Made by a program: the position numbers and the translations under genes. From the NCBI GenBank assembly GCA_012861695.1, contig JAAOOA010000006.1, positions 30,724,734 to 30,788,733 of the forward strand: DNA of 64,000 bases. The letters are read 5' to 3'. A model generated the notes under the pieces. It saw nothing but the letters and a program-made list of their open reading frames with translations. It was not told the DNA's origin and ran no database searches. Source of the stretch: Trematomus loennbergii. Its lineage: Eukaryota; Chordata; Actinopteri; Perciformes; Nototheniidae. This document shows, one piece after another, positions 50,600 through 59,930 of this stretch (position 1 is its first letter; each line of letters begins with the position of its first letter).

Positions 50600-53500
50600 A
50601 TAATGTACAGCAAACCAAAGCACAAGAGCGGCTCTCAAAGAGAAAGGACAAGAGAGAACAAGGAGATGTAACGGCTACATTTACGAAATTAGACTGTTTT
50701 TTTTGTCATACATCGTCCTCGAAATCTCGATTAATTCTGTAAAGTGATTGTGTGATTAGTTCGCTGTGCCGTTGTCAAACTGTGTGGTATGAGGCCAGGG
50801 CAGGCTGTTGATAGCCTACATGTGGCGCTTCTGAGTGGTTGTGTGTGTCCGTGCGTGTGTGAGCGCATCAGCGTGCGCTTATGTTTGGGGCGATGGGGGG
50901 GGGGCCCAAAACAATATTTGCACCGGGGCCAATCACAACCTTGTTACACCACTGACACGACCCGTATATTTTCGCAAGCCGTTTTCTCAACATTTAGCAT
51001 TTTGCTTATTATTTAATTGAATTTGCTTACTTTAACATAATTTGTCATGGTGGGGCTAAGGTGGGGCTAAGACATTTCTTGGTATGGCTGTAATAATAAT
51101 AATAATAATACATTTGATTTATATAGCACACTTTAAAGACAACTTCATCTCAAGGTGCTTCACAAAGCTATAAGGAAACATAAGTAAAAAGATATCTAAA
51201 GGAGCATATTGGATAAAATATGGCAATATAAAAAATAAAAATAAAAGGTTAAGAGCATAAAAGGTTTAAAATAAATAAATAAATAAAGTAAAGGACAGTC
51301 AGTAAAATGTGGTGTGGAACAGGTGGGTCTTGAGGCATTTCCTAAAAACTGAGAGTGATGCAGAGGTCCGTATGTTCTCTGGAAGCTGATTCCACAGACG
51401 TGGACCCAGGGAGGAGAAAGCACGGTTTCCCATGCTGACAAGTTTTGTCCGCGGAACAGCCAGGAGATTGGAGCTGTCTGACCTGAGTGTGCGTGAGGTA
51501 TGGAATGTTTGCTGGTTAGCAGTTTCTGTAGGTAGGTGGGGCCAGTGGGAGCCTACCCCTGTAGCCTACCCCAGCCATACCCTGGCGCCGCCACTGGTTG
51601 TAGCTGAGATTCTTCCCGTTCCAATGATGTATGGGATGTATTGATTTGATACAAGCAAGTCAGTGTTTCATTGTGTACTTTCAACTACAGTATATTACGG
51701 TGGCCGGCAGGTGCAAACGCGGAACAACGGCCAAAAACGCATACATTAGCAGGAAACAGCTGCAAATCCTGAAATGAAAAACAAACAAATCCTGAAAACA
51801 AATACAACCAAAAAACGCTGCATTTACAGAAATGATGCAAACTAAATACAACACACAAACCCCGAAAACAAACGCAACAGAAAAACGCTGCAAAGTCAAA
51901 AACACATACAAACCCTGTTTTGTTTTGATACAAAGAGCGTCATATTTACCTAGCTAGCGTTAGCCTGTTTGGTAAAAGAGCGTGCAAGTCAAGAGAAAGC
52001 ATTGTGCACCTAAATGTAACTCTTGACATCATATAGATATATTATAGGTGCAGAGAGGAGTTGGTGTATTGTGCCCCAATGTAAATCCTAATGTGAGAGT
52101 TAACTTGTTAAGCCCGAGAGACTCCGGTACCGGGGTACTGCCGCAACATCTTGCAGGAAACAGTGTCTGAGGGCATGTTCTTTTAATAAAACTATGAATG
52201 TTTTATATCCATGTAATGGGAAGAAACTCATCTAACTGATCATTTAACATTTTTTTTTTAAAGAAAACCCACAATGCTAACACTGAGCCTCTGAATTAGC
52301 AACGAGCGAAAAATGCTAACACCTTACTGCACCAAAAATCACTCACAAAACCTTATTATTTATCTTTTCACCACATCCAACACATCGTTTCACATCGTGA
52401 GGTGACACAGAATCTAACGACACCGACATTACCACATAATTATACGTATTTGCGACGTTATAAGCAAAAACGGACATCAAAACAGGTGACGCTAGGTAGC
52501 TAAAAATGCTAACATGTTTACCTTGGCTCTGTAGTCTCTCCAAAGTGGTCTTCAATGGCATTAAAACGATAAAAACGCTGCTGAAGTTAATCCATAGGTT
52601 AATCTAATGTGTCTGTGTCCCTTTGAAATGATTTCTGATAATCCATAAGCATTAAAACTGCTTTTCCGTTTCCAGATGTCAAAGCTAGAGATAGGTCCAC
52701 TCTGATGCAAAATTACATGCGCGAAGCCCCCACCTCTTCTCTTCACAACGTGAAGTGGGGGGGGGACTCCCCTTCGATTCTATTGGCTCTAACGGTCAGA
52801 AAGAGGTGTCAACCATCAAAATCGAGCAAGGGGGGCCAGAGATATGGAAAATCCACCCAAATGACCCCAGAAGTGGTTTCTTTTTGCTAGATCTCTCTAA
52901 AAAGGTCAAATGTCACTTGTTTTGCATCAATCTTGATACAGGGTACTTATTATATGTTGTACTTTGGATTCCTAAAGCTTTTAGTCTACTAACCCATCAT
53001 CCAAGGGTGGTTTTCACTATAAGTAAAAAAGAATTTTTGGACGGACACTATAATTTACAGTTTTTTACTATGTAAAATCTGAATTTTCTTTAAAATAAAA
53101 AACATCTATATTGATTCTGACTTTTCTACATCCAACTCACAGGTTTATCATTACTTTGAGAAAAAAGATTATTATTTAACCCTTTTAGAAGGGAAGATAT
53201 GGTCATTTGTTCTGGGAATGTCATTTTCGAGCCTGAGACCTGAAAAACAGGCTCAGGGCTTAACAGGTTAAAGGACGGTCAACAATATAATGTACCTTGG
53301 TCAGTTTGGATTTATCGTGGCATTTATTCTTAATTAAAGTGAATTTATTTTATTTCAGTCAGTCATTTGTGTGATGCAGGTGTGGGACATTCCAAATGTT
53401 CCAAAAGTGAGCACTCCAAGAATGGACAACAGTTTGCCAGGGTAAAATATATTTTTTGTTTACCTTTATCAGACCTCTCAGGCACCCACAACCAGCGTCT

Positions 53501-54160
53501 GATCGGGTAAGACTAATTAAAAATGTAATTATACCATGTAGGTTTGAATTTGTGAACATGAAATCAATAAATACCTTTTGTGTGCTAATGACACTGTCAT
53601 TAGATCAACTGCACTTATTTCCTGGGTAAAAATAGGATGGAGCACCAACCCCATTCCAGGAAGAGGTCCAGTCTGCCCCGGGTCAGAACAACTTCTATAG
53701 GTAAACGATGTTGACAGTTGCATCGTGACACAGTTGTTTGGTGTGTATCTTTATTTGTACATTTGTTTGTTTGTATAGCCTCCTATCACAGTGGGTAACA
53801 TTGCCAGGAAGCAGAACAATTATACTTTTATACATTTCCAAATGACACCCACAACATCTTACATCTTAGTGAAGACGATACAAAAAACACCATGAAAACA
53901 TCATTTCATAGCAACTGTTTGTGCCCCATGGCGGTGTGACTTTCCCAGCCGCTCACTGTCTCAAAATCTGATTCAAAATGTATAATTTTCTCTATAAAGA
54001 TAGAACTAATACACAATTATGAATGTATAATATAAGCTGTTTTGTGTATTTAATCATGCATTGGTCTACAATTTAATGATGGCTTCTACATATTTCACAT
54101 AAACAGACAATGAAAAAAGGTGTCCTTCATGCTGATAACTAGTATGCATCTGCCAATTAG

Positions 54161-54918
54161 CAGAGGTGGGAGTAAGTCCTACATGTGCAAGTCATGAGCA
54201 AGTCTCAAGTCTTGACCTACAAGTATCAAGCAAGTCCCAAGTCACTGTGGTGAGAGTCAAGCAAGTCAAGTCAAGTCATTGCTCAGGTCAAGTCAAGTCA
54301 AGTCAAGTCATACGAAATTCTGATGAATAAGCCCAGTTTCCGCATTTAAATCAGTTAAAAGACAGTGGTTATGAAAATGGATTTAACCCACACTATGATC
54401 TTCATTACATACACAGTTAATCATTTGAAATCTAATTTAGACCGATGACAATCATATTAGATTAATATTAACCCTAGAACTGCAGACAATATAGCTAGGA
54501 CTCAATCAAAAAGTCTGTTCAAAAAGGCAGAATTCCAGGTAAGAAAATCATATATGGCATTTGCCATTACACATATTTAATTTAAATGTCTGTTAACACT
54601 AGAACCGCCAACAGCGTCAGCACCTACATAGATATCATTTTCAAATCATTTAATTTGTTCCTCTTCATAATTTCCTTATAAACTAAGTAGGACGATTTAA
54701 AACTCACTTAATTGGGTTAATTTAGAAATTGCTTCAGTTTATCATCATAACAGATCAAAAAGTTCAGATTCATTTTACAATAAATCAAGGAATGATGCAC
54801 TTCTACAAACAAAAACAACATAATTAAAACATTTAAACAAACTACTAAAAGTAGATGAACTACATTATTCAACAGTTTACAGTAACTTCTGATAATACAC
54901 AAATAAACGAGGCATCTC

Positions 54919-54949
<31 letters not shown>

Positions 54950-55595
54950 GACAGCCCGTCAGTATCAGGGTTAGTCAAATGAATCCCTTGGCGGTTCTAG
55001 TGTTCATTTACCGTTTTGTCTTCTCTTTGCAATGCTTAATCGATTTGAAACCAAGTCTAACGTAGCTTAAACTTAACGTTAGCTTTCTAGCTAACACAAC
55101 ACATTCACGCACCTTTCTCTGTGGGTTTTTTTGTAGTGACGAATGAAGTTGGATGTTGTGGTGGTCGTGTCACTGATCTTTATGCTGCAGACCCTGCATA
55201 CCGCTGTTCTCTTCTTATTAGCGTCATCGACAACATAATCCTTGAATCCAAACTTCACTATTTTTGGAGTAACGCTAGCCGCTGCCATGTTAACTGACAC
55301 TCCTGCCGTCTAGTGGGTTGCCAGGTTTGCGCGCACGGCGCTATAATCACCCAATCACGTTTTTCGAAAAAACTAAACGTAATATCTCACTACAAAAACA
55401 AACGCAAATATTTAATTTTAAACAGTCAAGTCCTTTCAAGTCATCTGTCTCAAGCTTAAGTCAAGTCTCAAGTCATGAATACCAAGTCAAAGTCAAGTCA
55501 AGTCTTTTATCAATGTTAGTCAAGCAAGTCTCAAGTCAAAAATATGCGACTCGAGTCTGACTCGAGTCAAGTCATGTGACTCGTCCCCACCTCTG
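54161..55595 (-). mobile_element. hAT element with AAGTC subterminal repeats and a BED zinc-finger exon
   Basis: Ends CAGAGGTGGGAGTAAGTC and GACTCGTCCCCACCTCTG are inverted repeats, flanked by the identical 8-bp duplication CCAATTAG (54153-54160 and 55596-55603). Many AAGTC/CAAGTCAAGTC repeats cluster just inside both ends (54175-54310 and 55425-55580). A BED finger exon lies on the - strand and a CT microsatellite at 54928-54948. It is 1435 bp, too short for a full transposase. Confidence 0.9.
55091..55300 (-). pseudogene. BED zinc-finger N-terminal fragment of a hAT transposase
   Basis: The frame encodes a start, then IVKFGFKDYVV and a BED-type finger: two Cys in AVCRVC and the HYKKTH histidines with the NFIRH segment between. 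This is the N-terminal DNA-binding module of hAT transposases and ZBED proteins. The catalytic domain (RNase H fold and dimerisation region) is absent, so it can at most act as a DNA-binding fragment. It sits inside the element defined by the CCAATTAG duplication. Confidence 0.75.
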
Positions 55596-55679
55596 CCAAT
55601 TAGTATTCTAAACAGAGTAGTGTGTTGAATCCTTATTTCTTGCATTTGAAACAGATACAATAACAAAAAGTGAACTTAC

Positions 55680-55780
55680 TGTTGTGTTCAACTTCTGCCA
55701 AAAACTGTACATTTTTGCCACAGGAGCCACAGAACACTTGTCCCCAGATGTTGGCCACAGAAAGGACAAAACATGGCAGC
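55680..55780 (-). pseudogene. Zinc-ribbon exon with a frame break
   Basis: Read on the - strand, the stretch lies between cttttcag and gtaagt splice-like signals. It starts MFCPFCGQHL; after a one-base shift in the GGGG run it continues with an FCGSCGKNVQFL-like segment. Two CxxC knuckles of this spacing are a zinc ribbon, as in the N-termini of many fish lineage-specific genes. No partner exon was found nearby; a hAT element lies directly downstream. It could be a captured host exon inside the 5.1-kb element or part of its own gene. Confidence 0.4.
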
Positions 55781-55994
55781 CTGAAAAGACATGTAGTAAA
55801 TCCATTTAATCAAGTCAATCAAAAACACATAGTCTAAATAGTGGTTAGCTAAATAAATAGAAAGATGCATCATGTTTACCGTTGAATCTGTGTTTTGTCT
55901 CTCTCTCCTTGAATGTCTTCTCTATATTTGTTCTTGAGCATGTATAATGCACACTACTCTCCTGTCATTACTTTGTCCCTCTTCACATTTTGTC

Positions 55995-55995
<1 letters not shown>

Positions 55996-56060
<65 letters not shown>
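55996..56060. repeat. (CT)n microsatellite
   Basis: CT repeats with CTAT interruptions. Confidence 0.9.
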
Positions 56061-56061
<1 letters not shown>

Positions 56062-56895
56062 AATTCAATAGCTTTATTAGCATAACCATAGTTACAGGCA
56101 ATTGCTAAAGCTCTGTATAGTTGCAACATCTACTGTATACACAAATACAAACATATAAACAACTGCTAATAATTCAAATGTCCTTTTTCTGCGGTACTCA
56201 CTATGGCCCGTGTTATTTGCCTGCACTTGATTTGTCATCTCTTTTAACAATGTTCTTCCCTCACTTTATCTTCTCTTCACGTGAAGCTCTCCTCTCCTCA
56301 GCTGGTGTAGTAGTTAGGCACGCTAACGCTAGCTATATAAATATGACGCTCTATGTATCAAAACAAAACGTACCTTCTTATATCTTTCTCCACTTAAATG
56401 AACTTTCTTTCCTCCGATTTCCATCACTCTTGTTCGTTCTCTCTATGTCTTGTCATACATCAATCTGTACCACGTAGCGCGCCCCTAGAGGCCTGGAGCA
56501 CTTCCGGTATGTTTTTTTTTTAAATGTGTTTTGGGATTTGTATGTGCTTTGGACTTTGCATATCGTTTTGGTATTTGCAGCGTTTTTCTGTTGCGTTTGT
56601 TTTCGGGGTTTGTGTGTTGTATTTAGTTTGCATCATTTCTGTAAATGCAGCGTTTATCTGTTGTATTTGTTTTCAGGGTTTGTTTGTTTTTCATTTCATT
56701 ATTTGCAGGTGTTTCCTGCTTATGTATGCGTTTTGGGCCGTTGTGCAGCGTTTGCACCTGCCGGCCACCGTAGTATATGATCCGGACCCACCGGTGGGCC
56801 CATCAAGTTCAGCATTCACTGCATTCACTGTGATGAATATAAAATAAGACACTGATACTGTTTTCCTCAATGAACATTTAGAGAAAAATAAATAT

Positions 56896-57103
56896 TCAGG
56901 GCTCCTCTCCCTCAGGAGCCTCTCCCTCAGGGGCCTCTTCCTGGTCTGTTGACTGTTGGTCAGGCTCATAGTCTGGATCGCTGTTGTGTTCCATTTCTGA
57001 GACATCGTCCTCTATGTCTGGTTCAATCTCCTCTTCATCTGGTTCAAAACATTTTGTCCAGAGCCTCTCTGACAGAAAATCGCCTAATCGGTCGCCTACT
57101 CAT
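56896..57103 (-). pseudogene. piggyBac transposase N-terminal relic
   Basis: A start at 57103 reads MSRRPIRRFSVREALDKMF and then hits a stop after one extra T in a T run (near 57047). The next frame continues EPDEEEIEPDIEDDVSE and an EHNSDPDYEP acidic segment, to a stop at 56896. A basic start followed by an EAL segment and an acidic linker is how many vertebrate piggyBac transposases begin. The DDE domain is missing. It lies about 490 bases inside the right TTAA end, in the expected orientation. Confidence 0.55.
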
Positions 57104-57334
57104 TGTGTCAATGAGTCAAATGTGAGCAAGGCACAAATATAACTGCATGAGAGACAGTAATGGAGGGGCATTTACTGCGAGAAAGTGAGAGGTTTTTCTT
57201 TCTCGAGGGGCACAGAGCTCTCACCTGTGAGAAGATATGATACATTGTATCATAGAGCGCGAGAAAGGGAGAGGTTCCCGTAATTTAGAGTAAATTGTTT
57301 TGTCTGGAAGGTGTGGGGGACATAAGCATAAGAA

Positions 57335-57360
57335 GTGTGTGTGTGTGTGTGTGTGTGTGT
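57335..57360. repeat. (GT)n microsatellite
   Basis: About 13 GT units. Confidence 0.9.
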
Positions 57361-57599
57361 ATGGAATGTTTTCCATCTGCAGGATGAACATAATTCTGAC
57401 CGAAAACATCATGGGTGTTTCACTGTTGAATAAATCACTAAAAAAATCAATGCAAGTGTGATCATCAATTGTATATGTTCAGAGGCCTAGTGTGGAGGAT
57501 AACATAAGGTCTTGAGGCAATTGGATGAAAAACACAATATTTATGATCAAAACAAAGTCACTCGGTCACTTTTGACCCGAAACGCAAGAGAAGGGTTAA

Positions 57600-58513
57600 A
57601 AGTACAAACGGTGGATACATAAATATAAAATAAATCAAATAAAAATAATATGACATTACTGAAGAGGAATGAGTGTTGATACTGCATGAGGAATAAGTTA
57701 TATTGGTGAGGTAACCCTTTTAAGTGAGGTGAAGCGTTGATTTGCATTCAATTACATGAGACAAAATGTGTATCTGCAGTTTACTATCACATTTGACTAA
57801 GCCTTCTTTAAAGCTTGGATGAGAACATGATCACATGTTACTAAGCCTGAAAAACCTTATACATGACCTTGAATAACGCAAGTTATTCTTTTTTGTATAG
57901 CGATATTCAACGCCTTTACCGCTGCATTCACAGCAAATACTTATATACAGCAAAGATAAAATGCTAAAAGTAAAAGTCCTGCTTTCACAGTAAAGTTACA
58001 AAGGTATTAGCTTTAAAAATAATCTTGAAATAAGTATTATATATAGATAAAGGCCTACATCAGAAGCATATAGAGTTATAAATGATTAAGACAATGTGTT
58101 CCTTACTTTAATGCTGCAGCTCATTTTAAAGACCGTACTGCTAGGTGGCTCAATAATAAATGGATTTGTATAATCTGAAGAGCAACTAATGATGTCAAAT
58201 AAATGCATTGTATAAAGAGTACAATATGGAATGGAAATACTGAAGTACCTCACAATGATGTACAAGTGAAATACTTAAAGGTGGGGTAGCCTATAATTTT
58301 GGAGAAACCAGCTCGAGTGCGCAAGAATTTGAAAATACACAACCGGAAAAAATCTGCCACTTCCTTACCTTTATATATACAGTCTATGTTCCTTACAGAG
58401 CCCCTCCAACACACACGAACGCGCACATGACCAATGAGGGCACGAGATAAGTTTGTGCACAGATGGAAGGCTGACAGGCGGTCATGAACAGTTGTCTCTG
58501 ACGGAGACTACTT
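57600..58513. other. Non-coding stretch with a repeat edge
   Basis: Mostly AT-rich DNA. Positions 58270-58480 (aaggtggggtagcctataattttgg...accagctcgag) look like a dispersed fish repeat that abuts, and perhaps truncates, the family D repeat at 58514. Confidence 0.4.
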
Positions 58514-58950
58514 TACAAGTAGTTCCAGCAAACATCCACTGATAAACTGCGATGTTAACCTCATATTTTTTTACTTAGGATCATACCTGTGTTTTGTCTA
58601 GAAAAAGGTAAATGTGTGCATTTTATTATAAAGTTCTGTATTTACAGACTGTTGCAAAAACTAAGAAGCTTATAAACATCAGGTTTAAAACTAAAAGAGC
58701 TTTAAAAAAAAAGTAACACAATTAAAGATGTTTGGAGTTTTATTTGAGTTATTAATTTACATGTGTCAGAGATGCTGATTTGAAACCGTTGTTACATACA
58801 GTTACGGCATTTCCTGTTTCTGCCGGAGAGGGAGTTTGTCCCAAAGCTTGCCGCTGTATTTACTCCCTCCATCTGACAGGAGGGAGCCTCATGTGTCACT
58901 CCACGGAGTTCACTCCGTCACGGAGGGTGTGGTTTGGGATTGGGCCATAC
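58514..58950. mobile_element. MITE family D, copy 2 (uninterrupted, left end missing)
   Basis: Matches 11695-12062 joined directly to 14340-14447, ending gtttgggattggg. At 58858/58859 the sequence ccgctgta|tttactcc is continuous, giving the empty site for the nested pair at 12063-14339. The left terminal repeat present in copy 1 is not found. Confidence 0.85.
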
Positions 58951-59930
58951 ACACGCACTTCTTTGGCCCCCCCACTTCTAAAATGAATCCGGCGCGCCTG
59001 CCTTCAAGTAAATATAAATTGATTCTAAAAAGAAAACAGCATCTCTGCATCAGGAAAGAGACCAAACAGCTCGTCAGATCAGCACCTTCACGCTGAGCAT
59101 GCTGGAAAATGTCATTTTATTGAAACATAAAATGTAGCAGATTATTGGATTGGATACGTTCTTTGGATTTTGCTCTTTTAAAAGGTTTGAATTGTGTTTT
59201 TTCATGTAGGAAAAATTGACACTGAGATGTTTAAAGTTTATTTGAAAGCTTTCTTTTTATACACATCTACATATTTACAAAAAATTAAATTCAACAAGCA
59301 TCCAAGCAATCTGAGCTTCAAGGGGGAATTTCTGAACCATCTCACACACCCACAACAAAACATGAGTCACGCTTTCACATTATGCAGAAAATTCTAACAC
59401 ACAGTTATACCTACACACACACACTACCATGCACAGAACGCTGCACCCTAAACTGCAACCACGCGCGGCCCGACACGTCTCACTTACACAGTGTGAACAG
59501 CACAAAGCATACAAGGCATATCACACTAATGTGCAACAGTTTAACACACATCCACATTGGACAAACACCCACACACAAGTTCACTCCACCAGTTAAAAAA
59601 AAAGAGAAAAAGACACTCTGGATCCTCTAGGAAATAACGCACACTGCTCCACCCTCTGTGTAGGAGAGGTAGGGGGGGGGGGGTAGATCTGAATGACTCC
59701 ATTGTGGGAGCTTTTTGGCATTTGCATATGAAATGTACTTTTTGTTAAGTTATGAGGAGGTTTCCAGCCAATTGAAACCTGGTTGGTGCTACACAAGTAT
59801 TGCTACACGTTAATACCTATGTTGGTTTCTTTAAAGTGTGTTCCCCCCCACTCTCAGCTACACAGAGGTCTGGAGTTTGGTGATATTTGTGGAGGGCGTT
59901 GGGAAGATCCAGAGACAGGTGCGCGTTAAA
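58951..59930. other. Non-coding stretch downstream (3') of slc7a6os
   Basis: No exon was recognised. The region includes a CACA-rich tract (59395-59590) and a G10 run near 59673. The part nearest 59931 is expected to be slc7a6os 3' UTR. An AATAAA on the - strand occurs near 59113-59118, but its use is unproven. Confidence 0.35.

Larger units (their letters stand above)
47790..50954. mobile_element. hAT-type element nested in 47226-51596
   Basis: Starts CAGTGGCGTAACTATCG and ends TTGTTACACCACTG, with the 8-bp duplication ACACGACC at 47782-47789 and 50955-50962. Its own length without the inner element is about 540 bp, so it is a MITE. CAGTGGCGTAAC-type ends are a familiar fish hAT family. Confidence 0.9.
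47226..51596. mobile_element. hAT-type element (outer shell of a nested stack)
   Basis: The ends CAGTGGCAGCGCCAGAG and CCTGGCGCCGCCACTG are inverted repeats, with the identical 8-bp duplication GTTGTAGC at 47218-47225 and 51597-51604. Its own sequence is about 1.2 kb; the rest is the inserted element at 47790-50954. Ends resemble those of 1721-2707. A dispersed repeat of unknown type (ttatatagcacactttaaagac, about 51090-51530) with a TAA microsatellite lies in its right arm. Confidence 0.85.
51697..56771. mobile_element. 5.1-kb element with long (about 230-bp) terminal inverted repeats
   Basis: The left arm starts ACGGTGGCCGGCAGGTGCAAACG at 51697, and the right arm is its reverse complement ending CCGGCCACCGT at 56771. 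The similarity extends over about 230 bp (to about 51925 and from about 56540). Each arm holds internal repeats of a cgctgca...acaaaccccgaaaacaaacgcaac unit. AGTATATT (51689-51696) and AGTATATG (56772-56779) form a likely 8-bp duplication with one change. Inside are a hAT element (54161-55595) and a zinc-ribbon-like exon (55680-55780). Confidence 0.8.
46930..57595 (-). mobile_element. piggyBac-like element expanded by nested insertions
   Basis: TTAA occurs at 46926-46929 and 57596-57599. The left end reads CCCTTCTCTTTCGTT and the right end, in reverse complement, CCCTTCTCTTGCGTTTCGG: matched inverted ends at TTAA targets, as in piggyBac. A transposase N-terminus relic lies next to the right end at 56896-57103. 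Removing the two inner insertions (47226-51596 and 51697-56771) and their duplications leaves about 1.2 kb. The pairing of these two distant ends is an inference from end similarity. Confidence 0.65.

Noticed and set aside
51681..56847. Similar Cys/Phe-rich open frames at 51681-51933 (-) and 56524-56847 (+)
   Set aside because: They are the two inverted-repeat arms of one transposable element, not paralogous membrane proteins.
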